Shown in pieces: positions 42,221 to 53,498 of a DNA stretch of 64,000 nt (position 1 is the first letter of the stretch; every line of letters starts with the position of its first letter). A program made the position numbers and the translations under genes. The stretch is from Immersiella caudata (taxonomy: Eukaryota > Ascomycota > Sordariomycetes > Sordariales > Lasiosphaeriaceae). The stretch spans positions 2,480,001-2,544,000 of the forward strand of contig JAULSU010000007.1 in assembly GCA_030512335.1 (NCBI GenBank). Reading direction: 5' to 3'. The notes under the pieces were generated by a model that saw nothing but the letters and a program-made list of their open reading frames with translations, made no database searches and had not been told where the DNA came from.

Positions 42221-43207
42221 GATGTGAGGGTTTCGAGAAAATCCGATCGAAGAAATCTAAAGGGTGAAAAGTTGCGGGGAAAAAATCTCTGCGCAACTCG
42301 AGGAGCAGACAGTGATACGGATCAAAGGAGGAACAAGGACAAAAATATGAATCCCGAACGCCCGAAAAGGACGGCCATGGCGATCATTGATGGGGACGCA
42401 TCGGCAGCGCTGTCTCACCGCGTCGCTGCTCCGAATGTGCTGCGAGCAACCGATTGGCAAAGGTCAGACAGGCGACGTCACTCGCTCCCGCGATCATCTT
42501 ATCGACATTTTTGCCATTTATCTCCGCATACTGACGGCATCATGTTTTGGCTACCTTGGGCTGAGTGAGCGCGTATCTGTCGATGCTTGGCATCAGGAGT
42601 TGGACGGGGGAACAGCTCAGGCACTTCGGTCTTGCCGTATCGAGCCTGCCAGAGCGACTTTTTGGCAATTATTTTCACGGGGCTGCGTATTCGAACCAGC
42701 GCAGCATCACCGGTGCTGGTCCGGTAGCATGCTCGTGGCGCCGCTTTGCTGTTTCAGGCGTCCGCGGCGGGCGGGGAATCCGGGGAAGCATCGACATCGC
42801 GGGTCGGAGCATCTTCGCGTGGCAACCACGAAGCTTGGTTGCGAGGCTCGACCTGGTGCTACAGCGATCAAGATTGGCCAAGACCGCGATCTCCAGTGCA
42901 GAAGGGGGTGCCGGGATTTTTCCCATTTGTGGTAAGGCGTCCCATTGTACCGAGATCTACTGGTTCAGGCGTGCCTGCGCTGGGAATGCCGTTCGGAGCA
43001 AACATCTGGACGCCGGAGCCGAGGACTCCAAAGTGACGTATCCGTCGTGTGCCGGTGCCCCTCGGTTTGTAGATGAGTAACCGGTGGGCGACAATTTGGG
43101 GTTTTTTTTGAGGGGCCTAGCCGATTGTATTTGTTCAGCTGCAAGGTTCGTGGTTTGTCGAGGATTGTCCTCACAAATCCAATTGGCGCGACACTGACAC
43201 TGACACG
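42221..43207. other. Divergent intergenic region
   Basis: This lies between the MFS gene (minus) and the CoA-transferase gene (plus). The 171- and 182-residue plus frames at 42387-43080 overlap each other and have no domain. I read them as chance frames. Confidence 0.45.
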
Positions 43208-45082
43208 ATGGCTTCCGTTTCGCGTATGATCCGCCAGAGGGCGCCTGCCCTGGTTGCGCCAGCGCGAACGCTGCAGTGGTCTGCAGCTCTCGCGCAACGA
43301 TGCGCTGTGTCGACAAGGAGGTGGAATGTGGCGGACGCAAGGAGCTTCTCACAAACTAACCTTTGGAGATCGGTGGCCACTCCAGGGGTAAATCGAGGGG
43401 GTTCGAAGCTCTACAAGAGCGCTGATGAGGCGGTCGCCGATATTCAGAGCGGCTCCGTTCTGCTGAGCTCCGGATTCGGGCTATGTGGTATCGCCTGTAA
43501 GTCCCCCCCCAAACAGCCTGAACACCTGCGATGGACGCCCTGCTAAAGCAATTGGTGTGAAGCTACACTCATCGCAGCGCTGAAGAGGAGAGGGCCAGAA
43601 TCGCTGCATTCACTCACCGCTGTGTCAAACAATGCGGGCGCCGAGGGCCGTGGTGGTTTGGCGTTGCTCACAGAGAACGGACAGGTCGATCGCATGATTA
43701 TGTCGTATCTGGGTGCAAACAAGAAGCTGGAGCGACAGTATCTCACCGGGAAGATCGCAGTGGAGCTGTGTCCCCAGGGAACGCTTGCGGAGCGGATACG
43801 GGCCGCCGGCAGTGGCATCCCCGCATTCTTCACGCCAACTGGCGGCCGTAAGTTTACTCCACCAGCCTGCAAGTGAGCGAGGAGCGAGTGCTGAGCATTT
43901 GGTAGACACTTTCGTCCAAGAGGGCGCGATTCCGGTCCGCTACGATGCTGATGGCAATGTGATCGAATATGGAAAGCCTCGCGAGACGAGGATATTTGGC
44001 GGCAGGCCTTTCTTGATGGAGACGGCACTTCAAGGCGATGTAGCGATTCTCCGGGCGTGGAAGGTCGACAAGGCCGGCAACTGCGTCTTCCGCTACACGA
44101 CCAAGTCGTTTGCGCCTCTGATGGCTAAGGCGGCTCGAATTTCCATCGTCGAAGCAGAACACATTGTTGAAGTGGGCGAGATTGACCCCAATGATGTCGA
44201 CCTGCCGGGAATCTTCATCGACCGTATCGTGCCGGCCACCGAATCCTCTCACATCGAGATCCTGAAGACAAAGTCTGAAGGCAACGGGAAGGACGCGACG
44301 GTGGCCAAGTCAGAGGCGCAAGTGAGGAGGAACAGGATTGCTAGGCGGGCTGCGAAGGAGTTGAAGCACGGGTCGTATGTCAACCTCGGCGTTGGCATCC
44401 CTACGCTTGCACCGTCTTTCCTGCCTCCAGGGGAGCGGGTGTGGATTCAGTCTGAGAACGGTATTCTCGGCATGGGCGACTACCCCCTGCCCGACCAGGT
44501 TGATCCGTGAGTGTTGTCAAGATGTTCTAAGACCGCACATACTGACGGTGTTCTAGCGATATTGTCAACGCCGGCAAGGAGACCACCACCCTCGTGCCTG
44601 GTGCGGCGACGTTCGACAGCTCCGAGTCGTTCAGTATGATCCGCGGCGGGCATGTCGACGTCTCAGTTCTCGGCGCGCTGCAAGTCAGCGCAAGTGGCGA
44701 CCTCGCGAATTACATGATCCCTGGCAAGGTGTTCAAGGGCATGGGCGGCGCGATGGATCTTGTATCCAATCCTGACAACACCAAGATCGTCGTGGCTACC
44801 GAGCACGTCGCAAAGGACGGCACCTCCAAGGTTGTGCAGACTTGTAGTTTGCCCCTGACCGGTGCCCGGGTTGTTAGCACCATCATCACGGATTTGGTGA
44901 GTCTTGCTCTTACCTCAGGGGTCTCATATACTAACGGACATGTCTAGTGTGTCTTCCAGGTCGACCGCAAACGCGGCACCCTTACTCTGACGGAGATTGC
45001 GCCGGGAATTACTGTGGACGAGGTGAAGGCAAAGACGGACGCAACTTTTACTGTGGCGGAAGATTTGAAGACAATGGAGTAG
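43208..45082 (+). CDS. Succinyl-CoA:3-ketoacid CoA transferase, mitochondrial
   Basis: Five exons (43208-43496, 43563-43847, 43906-44506, 44557-44896, 44948-45082) give 549 residues, all in phase. An Arg/Ser-rich presequence (MASVSRMIRQRAPALVAPAR) is followed by the A-type domain. Its landmarks are YKSADEAVADIQSGSVLLSS then GFGLCG, AVSNNAGAEGRGGLALL, CPQGTLAERIRAAGSGIPAF and HTFVQEGAIPVRYD. The B-type domain then begins (RIARRAAKELKHGSYVNLGV). The catalytic Glu lies in WIQSENGILGMG (about E375). Later motifs are RGGHVDVSVLGALQVS, GKVFKGMGGAMDLVS and VFQVDRKRGTLTLTEI. It transfers CoA between succinate and acetoacetate in ketone-body use; some fungal homologues move CoA from succinyl- or propionyl-CoA to acetate. 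No lesion is seen. Confidence 0.94.
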
Positions 45083-45239
45083 ACAGTGATCAACTTTAGC
45101 GAAAACGCATGTTTGGACTGGCATTGAGGTCATTTTGTCGTTCTTCTATTGTATATACGCATGGCAGCATAATGGTACGGGGAATCTAGAACGCTAATAC
45201 ATATAACCACCACTTCGTATCCTAAACTTCACACTGCCA

Positions 45240-46175
45240 TCATAGCTTGGCCTTCGGGGGCGCTCCATCCAGTCCCGTATGCTGGGCAAAGTTGGATCCA
45301 ATGGCTCCAGAAATGGCATCAACACTGTTCAAGAGCCACTCGCAACCCTCGTCAGTCGCCAGCCTCTCGATCCCCTCCGCTTCCGCCGCGACGCCGGCGA
45401 ACTCTTCCTTGTGCGTACCCTGCTCGATGCCCTTCCGCAGACCAAACACATGGGATAGAACCTGTGGCCCAACTCCCGTCTGCGCTCTTAAGCACGAAAT
45501 GGCCACGACGCTGGTCAAATTACGCCCGATGGTCGCCAGCTTTCCCCGGTCGCACTCTGGGTTCGCAAGCAGCGGGCCATAGTGGCTCCCGAGGATATGT
45601 ACCGGAAGATCCGGGTGCGCCTTCGCCAGCTTGACCTCCAGCTTCTCGTCAAACGGTACGTATATGCTCCTCCACAGGTCGCGGCCGCGTCGGCTCGTGG
45701 CCTCAACGGTCTCAACCGTAACGGCGCGCGACGCCCTTGTTTCCAGCACTGTCAGGTCTACATTCTCTACGTTCTCGGTGAAGCCCGTGAGGCAATTGAT
45801 CGTGCGCGGGATGCCGTTGAAGCTAATGCACTTGAGGCCGACTTCGCGGATTGTTTCGGCAGTGGCTAGGTTCGATTGCGTATCGAGGGGGTTACCGGCG
45901 GCGACGGCGTGCAGTCGACAGAGCGATTCAGGGGAGTTGAGGGTAAATGTCGCGGCGGCCTGGATTGCGCGTTAGCTAGGCGGCTTCCGCGACGGACAAA
46001 GATTCCCACGAACCGAGAGGATGAGCCACGAGCGGTCGCCGTATTTTCGTTCCCTGGCTTCACCTCTGAGCCTGCGGTAGAGGTCCTGGATTCCCCGTGG
46101 GGCCGGCACTTGGCCGGGGCGCGCCGACGCCTTGTTGACCAGCGCCTTGAGCGAAGGGGAGAGTTTTGACGCCAT
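45240..46175 (-). CDS. AhpD/carboxymuconolactone decarboxylase-like fungal protein
   Basis: Two exons (46175-46014, 45959-45240) flank a GTTCGT...CCAG intron of 54 nt and give 293 residues. The N-terminus reads MASKLSPSLKALVNKASARP, and SWLILSAAATFTLNSPESLC continues across the splice. The helical body contains ETIREVGLKCISFNGIPRTI, ATSRRGRDLWRSIYVPFDEK and HILGSHYGPLLANPE. RNLTSVVAISCLRAQTGVGP follows. The pattern (Cys near the partner-facing helix, FNGIPRTIN block) fits fungal AhpD-like proteins, but the CxxC redox pair of true AhpD is not visible. Function is therefore open. It converges with the CoA-transferase gene, with 157 bp between stop codons. Confidence 0.78.
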
Positions 46176-47420
46176 TTGCGTGTTCGTCGTGCGCGCTGAA
46201 GTTAAATCGTCTCGGAGCATAGACGAACGACACAAACAGGCCAAGCCAGTCCGGATCAAGACCCCAGATCTATCTTCATCGCAGCGCGTCGACTCCAACT
46301 GAGCTGCATTGAGGTGGGTTTCTGGCCACCCCCAGCCGACCACCCCTGTAGGCCGAGGCCCTCACCCCTGCTCCCTTCGGCTTCCAAAACTGCCCCCGAA
46401 AGGCCCCACCAGCCCTTCCCCCGCACCAGCGGACGCCTCTCGCGTCACAGGGGTTCTTCTCCAACGGGTAGCGCGATCGGTAGTCAGTTCCCTCGATCAA
46501 CTCAGCACCTAGCCCCTGATGAGTCGACAGCACGAGCCGCACCAGTGACACACCGAGGCCTTCTAGAAGGGCCACCATCAGCGCACTACCGCTGTTACTG
46601 ATCGAGGCAGGCCGTCAGTTCTGGCGCCGAGACCAGCGTTCCTCGGATCCAGAGAAAGTCTCCCCTTACACACACACACACACACACACATGCGTCGCTG
46701 AGCGCGTGTGCTGTCCTGCCCAACTCAGCAACCCAGAGTCTCGCGTGTAAACGGCGCGCGCAGCCCAGGCCGTCACCGCTGCGGTAGCTGCTCAGCAACC
46801 CGGTCCATCCATCCATGCATCCATTCTTGATACGCAGCTGTCCCATGTCATCCATCCTATCCCTCTCAGCCATGCCACTTTACACCCCGGCGACGATCTA
46901 TATCCGAACTACCGCTATCTCGCGACGGGAGCTAACCTAATCCTCCACGTTCCCTTGCTTGAACCGGCGCCGAAACAACGGGTCTCCACCATCCGGGGCG
47001 TTCCTCGCTTGCTTCCTCGCTGTGCTGTACTGTGTTTCGTAAAACGTGGGCGTATCCGTTCATCCCCTCATGCGCCAATGCCATAGTATGCGCTGGCTTC
47101 TCATCTTTGCCACTACTACGTCTCGTGAGATTCTCAACGTAAACCTACGTCCTAGCCTTAGATTTCCATCCCGTCCAGTCCTAATCAAGCCTGGCCTGGC
47201 CCAAGCAAGCCACGCGGCGGCGCTCAAGCACATCACTTGTACGACCGGCTATTTACTTAGGGTGCGGTAGTTGTTTGCCGCGCCGGCAGCCTGTATAACT
47301 TGCGATATCGCGCCACGTTTTTACTTGAGTCTTGCCTTCCGATAAGCGCCTTTCTCAACCAGGCCACAGCTGAGAAAACCGCTCCTCTTCCCCGGATATT
47401 GGCACAGTTCAACGGCCAGG
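46176..47420. other. Intergenic region with a microsatellite
   Basis: This is the divergent promoter region of the AhpD-like gene and the dicarboxylate carrier. It holds an AC microsatellite (listed separately) and a repeated atccatccatgcatccatt stretch near 46805-46824. Open frames are short and featureless. Confidence 0.5.
46668..46690. repeat. (AC)n microsatellite
   Basis: An uninterrupted alternation of A and C over 23 nt (about eleven AC units) in the intergenic region. A useful strain marker; no gene product is affected. Confidence 0.95.
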
Positions 47421-48705
47421 ATGGCGCGGGAGAAGAGCGCCAAGAAGCAGCCGTTCTGGCTTGGGTATGTGACATGTCTTCCCGCCTGTGGCTGCCGTGA
47501 TCATCTAACCAGGTAACAGAGGGGCAGCGGCTTCGATGGCCGTTTGTTTCAGTATGTCCAAATTAACTCCCTACGGACAGACGCGGTTCACTGTTCTAGA
47601 CTGACCCTCCCGCTCCCGCCAGCCCATCCGCTTGACCAGACGAAGTAGTATGTACCGGCACTGCACGCCGATAGTATTTACATGGTCAAGACTAATCGCT
47701 GTCGCAGCCGCATGCAAGTACTTCGTTCTAAAGAGTCCATGCTGTCGACCTTGTACAGATTTGCCGCACGTGACGGTAAGTTCCCAAGTCACCGTGGCGT
47801 GAACAACCTCCATCTGTGCGAGGCTAATCTCCCCAGGAATACCTTCCCTCTGGTCCGGTCTCTCAGCCTCCATCCTCCGGCAGGCCACCTACTCAACCGC
47901 GCGATTTGGTCTGTACACATCCCTATCCTGTCAACTTCAGGCAAGTGGAACGAAACCATCGACAGTATCCACTATCGCATGTGCTGGTGTCGCGGGAGGC
48001 TTGGCTGGCATGATCGGGAACCCAGCCGAGGTTGTCCTCGTCCGGATGTGCGCCGACGGAGCAAAGCCCCCCGCCGAGCGTTTCCGATATCCCAACCCCA
48101 TCGTTGCGCTCTACAGGATTGGGCGTGATGAAGGCATCAAGGCCTTTGGCAGGGGAATGTCTGCCAACATCGTCAGGAGCGTTCTCATGAGTATGCCCCT
48201 ATCCTAACACTGATTCTGCGTAATAGCAAGCTGATGGATGGTAGATGTGTCGCAAATCGCCCCGTACACCGCAGCGAAGCGGGTCATTCTTTCTCATACC
48301 TCGTTGGAGGATGACATCCGAACACATGCTTTGGCGTCGCTCGTGGCCGGAACAGTGGCGACGACGGCGTGTGCCCCCGCTGACGTGCTGAAGAGCAGAA
48401 TCCAGAGCGCAGCAAAAGGCTCGACTGTAAGTCGACCCCTACTCCCAGAAACCGCTGGATCGAATCTGACCCATCATCCCCAGGTAATGCAAGTGGTCCG
48501 CGGTGGTCTTCGAAACGAGGGGCCGGGTTTCCTGATGAGAGGCTGGACACCAGCATGGCTGAGACTAACGTGAGACCCCCGTCGTCTCCAAACATGGTGA
48601 AGCTGACCATCCAGACCGCATACTGTTTTGACGTTTGTATTTATGGAGAAGCTGCAGGAGCTGGTGAACTTCACAGCTGCCCCGCCTGTTCGGGCCACCA
48701 TCTAA
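47421..48705 (+). CDS. Mitochondrial dicarboxylate carrier
   Basis: Eight exons (47421-47464, 47520-47551, 47623-47647, 47708-47775, 47837-48190, 48245-48426, 48484-48569, 48615-48705) give 293 residues with matching phases. Two exons are only 32 and 25 nt. The three mitochondrial-carrier signatures are present: HPLDQTKYRMQ, NPAEVVLVRM and APADVLKSRIQ. GAAASMAVCFTHP opens the first helix, and the second repeat has CAGVAGGLAGMIGNPA. RMCADGAKPPAERFRYPNPI is characteristic of DIC1-type carriers. The C-terminus is VLTFVFMEKLQELVNFTA. It exchanges malate or succinate for phosphate across the inner membrane. It would supply succinate next to the nearby CoA-transferase, although co-regulation is only a guess. 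Confidence 0.92.
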
Positions 48706-48718
48706 TATCCTCAAGGGC

Positions 48719-51375
48719 TCATACGCCAAACTCTGGCAAGTTGGACCAGCTGAGCCAGTCGAGAGCGGCAGGATCGTCCCATGGGTACATGCTCATTGCT
48801 GGGTCAAACTCGTTGTTGACACGGCTGAGCGCTTCCACCACCTGATCGTCCGACATGGACGAAAACTGTATTGGTTCGGACCAAATAGGAGGCTCCATGA
48901 ATCCCGATACGGGCGGGCCGTGCATAGGGTCTGCAAGATTGAACCCCGGTTGTGTTGTTCGGGGGAAGTGGGGCGCTGGGTGTTGAGAAAGCGAGTCTGA
49001 CTTAGATAGAGGTCGGGTAGGGCCGTCGGTTGATGATGCCGCCTTCTTGACAATGTACTTCAAGTACTTCCCGTACAGGGCTGACATTCCGTTCCGATGT
49101 TTGGTGACACAGCCGATTCTCTCTAACACGTCCGCGGTCTCCTCGATCAATGTGCGGACGCTTGGTGCGAGATTTGAGTTCCCTGCCAGCTGGCTGCTCA
49201 GCCGCAGCGCGAAACACGCCGCGAAGGAGATCATAATCGCCGTGTTGTTAGGCATGCTGGAAAGTTGGCCTTCGCCTTGAATGGCCGCGCGCATGACGTT
49301 CAGGGCAGATGATAGACCGGCAGCATGGAAGAAGTGTCGCACTTCAGTTGGTGCTGTCGGGTGATTGATGACAGTGCTGTAGATTGACAGGCGGGTGTGG
49401 GTCACGAGAATTTGGACGTAGGGAGGGAGACGGTGTTCTGAACAGCGTCAGTAAGAGTAGCGTTGGAGGTCTAACCTTGCGAACTTACGGGGACCGGTGC
49501 CAATAGACATGCCCCATTTGGCTTGCCACTGAGCGAAGAACTTGTCAACGGTAAGTTGTATTCTAAGGAGGGTCAGCTAGTGTCTTATTCGCGGTGGCGG
49601 GGACCTACGATTGTGCAATCATCGCGCCGTCAGTTGGGTTTTCGCGGGAACCGTCGCAAATGGATCGGATGGATGCAAACAGGTCGTCCTAGAGACTCGT
49701 TAGCGAAGCCAAAGACACGTCACGTATCGAGCTTACCAGGTCTCGTCGGAGGACGGCCATAGAGACTAGATGGCCGTCCATGGTGTCGGCGATGCTGGAC
49801 AAATGCCATTGGTCACAACGCTTTAGGATCGGAGTCACTGGGAGAGTGTAGACTCTGCCTCGGGCCAAGCACATCCTACTTGCGTCAGCCAAGCCCAACG
49901 GGAAACGATCAGGGTACGTACCCCCTTTCGAGAACAAATAATGATATCCAACACCTTTCTCTCCTCCGAAGTAGCCTTCGGCCCAGCTCGGAGGTTGGGT
50001 CCACATCACTGTATCCATCCAATGAGAGAGCGACCCTAGGATCTATGCAGTCCGCACGCGCAATCCCGCCCAGCGCTCCGTCTTCGAGGGATGCCAATGG
50101 CACGAGAATCTTGTGCAGTTGGAGATCCAGTGCCATGGTCGTCGCGATAGAGACGTACCAACATGTCTCGTCATCGGTGCTGTGCTTCCCAGGGAACATC
50201 CACGGGACATTCACCATAAATGCGAGGATGATCTCGACAGATCGGTAGCGATCGGCCATGATGCGGTTCACCAGCGTCTTGCAGTGGTTGGATAACCTTC
50301 GCGATAGCGCTCCCTCGGTCGGTATGTACAGTGCTGCTGCGGCGGCGATGGACGTGAAGAGGAAGGCGGACCGAGTGCGCGTGAAAGCGGCGGTATAGAG
50401 CGCCGGGTCCAGGCCCCAACGGGTGTGCGCGAGGTTGCGATGGAAGCTGCAAACTGTAAGCAAACACAATTCGCAGGCAAATTACAATGCCAGGCTTACA
50501 AGTTGAAGAGGGAATCTGCCTCCTCCACGCTCATCAACCCGAGCTCAATGGGGTCAAGATCGGGCCCGGTGTCGAGCGTGAACTGGCTGAGTTTGAAGAA
50601 CTTTTCCACTTCGGAGATCTTGTCATTCTGTTTGCTGTGTCGAACCCGTTGATGCGGCGTCACCTCTCGCACCACATGCTCATTCCCCGACTTGGGCGAC
50701 ACATGGAGGTCTGACGCCCGCGCTAACAGCTGGAGCGGGTTCTCCGCATCGTCAACGGCGAGACTCTCCTCGGCATTGTGACTCTGCGACGGCGTGGAAT
50801 CCTGGGGAATGCTCATTTCGTCTGGTTCCGAACCCGAGGTGTCGCCTGCGTCGGAAGAAGCGTCGGGGAGGATGATGTCGAGACGTGGTGCCTGCTGGTT
50901 GTGCCCCATCATGGCGGATTGCTCTAGTCTTGGGGTGGACCCATTGTTACCCCCGGGACCTAGAAGTGCCTTCAGCTCCGACACAACCTTTGCGGCTTCG
51001 ATGCCCGGAACTGCGGACCCGGATCGTCTCACAGCCTGCTCCACCTGATGCAGCGCTTTTTCCAGCCCCGTTCGTTTGCTGTGACAGACAGTCAGCACGG
51101 CGCGCGACGCCAGAAGCGCAGGTTTGAGGCGGGGATACTTGCTTCTTGACGCCTTTGCGCCGGCCGACGTGGAAATCGGGGCGCACGCACTGGACGCCGA
51201 GCTGGAGGCAGCGCTGGCAGCGGTCGTCGTTCTGGACGCGGCCCTTTTCGCATTTGATCTTGGAACGGCGACAGACGAGACATGCCGCCGCCCTCCGGCT
51301 GTTGTTGTCCTGCTTCTGCAAGTCACGGCCCGCCTCCGTCGCGGTCGTCCCTGCCGCCATTTCCGGCTGATCCAT
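48719..51375 (-). CDS. Zn2Cys6 (GAL4-type) transcription factor
   Basis: Exon 1 (51375-51139) holds the binuclear zinc cluster with Cys at residues 32, 35, 42, 53, 56 and 63 (ACLVCRRSKIKC...RCQRCLQLGVQC), followed by a basic linker (HVGRRKGVKK). A heptad-like segment (TGLEKALHQVEQAVRRSG) and a long Ser/Asp-rich linker follow. The fungal regulatory middle-homology region runs from FFHRNLAHTRWGLDP through NRIMADRYRSVEIILAFMVN and WYVSIATTMALDLQLHKILV to RCWISLFVLERG. Further exons carry MCLARGRVYTLP, DGHLVSMAVLRRDL, DDLFASIRSICDGS and VQILVTHTRLSIYSTVINHP. The C-terminus is acidic and Trp-rich (PAALDWLSWSNLPEFGV). The splice after exon 1 is uncertain: the donor after KKQ fits in phase only with an acceptor inside the heptad segment (near CTGCATCAG), otherwise one base is off. 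Targets are unknown. Confidence 0.85.
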
Positions 51376-52103
51376 TGAGGCGCACGAGAGGGAGCGTAGA
51401 TGCGGACGAAGGCCCGATCACGTCGTGGCCGCCGCCCGTCAATTCGGTCGCTTCTTTTTTTTGCGTTTGCAGGTGAGCTCTCGGGTTGCGGGGAGTGTGC
51501 TTGTCAAGGGCAGGATGAACGTTTGGGGTAATCGTCCCCCCACTTGCAGCCGGGACCCGGCCCCGGCCACGTTGTGATGCCTGCCAAACGAGACCCCTCT
51601 CGTGCCCTTGGCGCAGCTGTCGGCCAGCTGGTCAGATGATGCCAAGCGCCTCCCCCGGATTTCGTGGGGACTTTGCTTGGCGCTGCAGGGGTCAAAACTC
51701 TCAACCGCACGGATTTTTGAACTGCACACTGCGCCAGCAACCCATCTCATGCTGCCAGGCACTGGACGGTCAGCAGCCCCTTTTGTTGCTGCGCAGAACG
51801 TTCGTCAGGATCCCCGCTTGGCATTGCACGCGCTCGAGCACCACGGTTTCGTCTCACAATGCAAGGCGGCGAAGCCTGAGAAACGCTGGCTTTGACGATT
51901 TACCCGCTTGTCAAGCCTTTATTGGCCTTTCCTTTCTCCCGCCTTGGGTCCGGGTATCCGTAGCCCGTACTGTACCTCAATCCAGCCCCCGATTGCCCAG
52001 CTCCACAACCTTCATTTTCATCGCCTTTATTAACCCACCTCCTCCGCATTCTTCCACAAATGAGAGAGAGACCTCCGGGCCACCGTAAATCTTGACTCTA
52101 TTC
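51376..52103. other. Intergenic region
   Basis: This is the promoter of the Zn2Cys6 gene and the 3' flank of the phosphatase gene. Open frames on both strands overlap and lack domains. Confidence 0.45.
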
Positions 52104-53498
52104 TCAAACGGTCCTTTTCCCAACCAGTGTTCCGTTCCCGACACCCGGATCGGTGTAGATGGTCAAGCGCTCCGGCGAATTGTCGTCGGTCACTCCGCAC
52201 GTTTCCGAGAAGCTGCTGAACATCGAGGCGCGGGTCTGTACGTAGGCGTGGAATTCAAGATCAGAGCAGCTTGAACCAGGGCCGTCCCTACAGCCGGGGA
52301 GCTGCTGCGGCGCGTTGTTGGCGAGGGCGCGGTAGTAATAGCCGTTCGGGAAGCCGTAGCTGCCCGTGCACGACAGCTTCTCGATGGCCAGATTGCCCAT
52401 GAATGGCATGATATGGGAACTCTTCCATGCTCGTCGATGGTTTATGTGGTCCAATGGCATCGACTGGTTGACACAACCGCCTCCCGGCTCCGTATTGTTG
52501 AAGAGCCCCATTGCTACAAGGACCGCCGACGTGAACTCGCGGTGTGTAAAGCTCACCCAAAGATCCTGGCTATTGGCGTGGTGGTTAGCCGCCATCAGCA
52601 GGTCCGCGGTCGCCTGGAACCAGGGCAGCCCAATAACGCCGGAGACGCTACTTCCATAGCCGGTGTTGTAATGAGACATGATGTCGGCGGCGTACTCCCA
52701 AGACAGCCAGTCATCGGGCGAGAAGAGGTCTAGGTTGCAGAACGGTGAGCTTCCCCTTATGACCGACTCATACCCGCATAGCTCCATCATGCCATACACG
52801 TCATTCGCTGTGAAGTTTAAGTCAGGAGCGGCCGCGTTGAGTCTGGCAATGATGGGCTTGGTGAAGCGCTTGACGAAAACGGATGACTGGTTGGCTCCGG
52901 TCGCGGGAGAGTACGCCGGACAGCTCTTGTACGGCGTGAGGGAATTGGCGCCAGTCGTTTCCGACTCCTCGATCGTCACCAGGCCGATGGTGTTCTCCTC
53001 GAGCTCGAACCCCCGGATCAGGGCTTGCGCCGACTTGGCGACGCGTTCGGCGGAGGATGCCCACACCCGTCGCGGCGGCTTCAGGCCCGGGTACCGGAAG
53101 GATAGGCTAATTGCCAGCTCAGTCGCTTCCAGTTTGCCCATCCGGGTAAGTAGCTCTTCTTCCGCCTCCGAAACGGGAGCGGTCCATCCGGCCAAGAAAC
53201 TCAACGAAGGGATCTTGGACCAATCGATGGCGAGGTTCTGCCATTTCGCAATGAACGGCTCAATGTACGCCTCGTAGTCATAGTCGTTGGTGTAAATGGC
53301 AGCATGACGAGAGAGATAGGCCGCGCGAACCGGTGCACAACCTTGCGGAGGAGCTGGAGACGCGGGCGGGCCATGCGGCTCAAAGTACGGCGCCACTCCG
53401 CCGAGATGCTCAAGAGGGTTGAAGCGAGAAGGCGGCGTGAATCCTGCTGCTGGCGTCAGAAGCCAGCCGGCGAGAAGGGAGAGGCAAAAAAGCAGCAT
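52104..53498 (-). CDS. Secreted histidine acid phosphatase (phytase/MINPP-like)
   Basis: A single exon of 464 residues from MLLFCLSLLAGWLLTPAAGF, a clear signal peptide. The frame is open 49 codons upstream, but that stretch is basic and non-secretory. The family N-terminus NPLEHLGGVAPYFEP leads to VRAAYLSRHAAIYTND, which holds the catalytic RH (R64-H65). The usual RHGxRxP is reduced to RHAAIYT, as in a fungal subgroup. The distal motif is WVSFTHREFTSAVLVAMGLF in the place of the HAE/HD proton donor. Many N-x-S/T sites (NQSS, NFT, NQS) and paired Cys indicate secretion. Phosphomonoester or inositol phosphate hydrolysis is inferred. The altered signature means activity should not be assumed. 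Confidence 0.85.
   Translation of the reverse strand: MLLFCLSLLAGWLLTPAAGFTPPSRFNPLEHLGGVAPYFEPHGPPASPAPPQGCAPVRAAYLSRHAAIYTNDYDYEAYIEPFIAKWQNLAIDWSKIPSLSFLAGWTAPVSEAEEELLTRMGKLEATELAISLSFRYPGLKPPRRVWASSAERVAKSAQALIRGFELEENTIGLVTIEESETTGANSLTPYKSCPAYSPATGANQSSVFVKRFTKPIIARLNAAAPDLNFTANDVYGMMELCGYESVIRGSSPFCNLDLFSPDDWLSWEYAADIMSHYNTGYGSSVSGVIGLPWFQATADLLMAANHHANSQDLWVSFTHREFTSAVLVAMGLFNNTEPGGGCVNQSMPLDHINHRRAWKSSHIMPFMGNLAIEKLSCTGSYGFPNGYYYRALANNAPQQLPGCRDGPGSSCSDLEFHAYVQTRASMFSSFSETCGVTDDNSPERLTIYTDPGVGNGTLVGKRTV

Noticed and set aside
42387..43080. Two overlapping plus-strand frames of 170-180 residues upstream of the CoA-transferase
   Set aside because: They overlap in different frames, have no domain, no splice logic and an amino-acid composition of chance frames.
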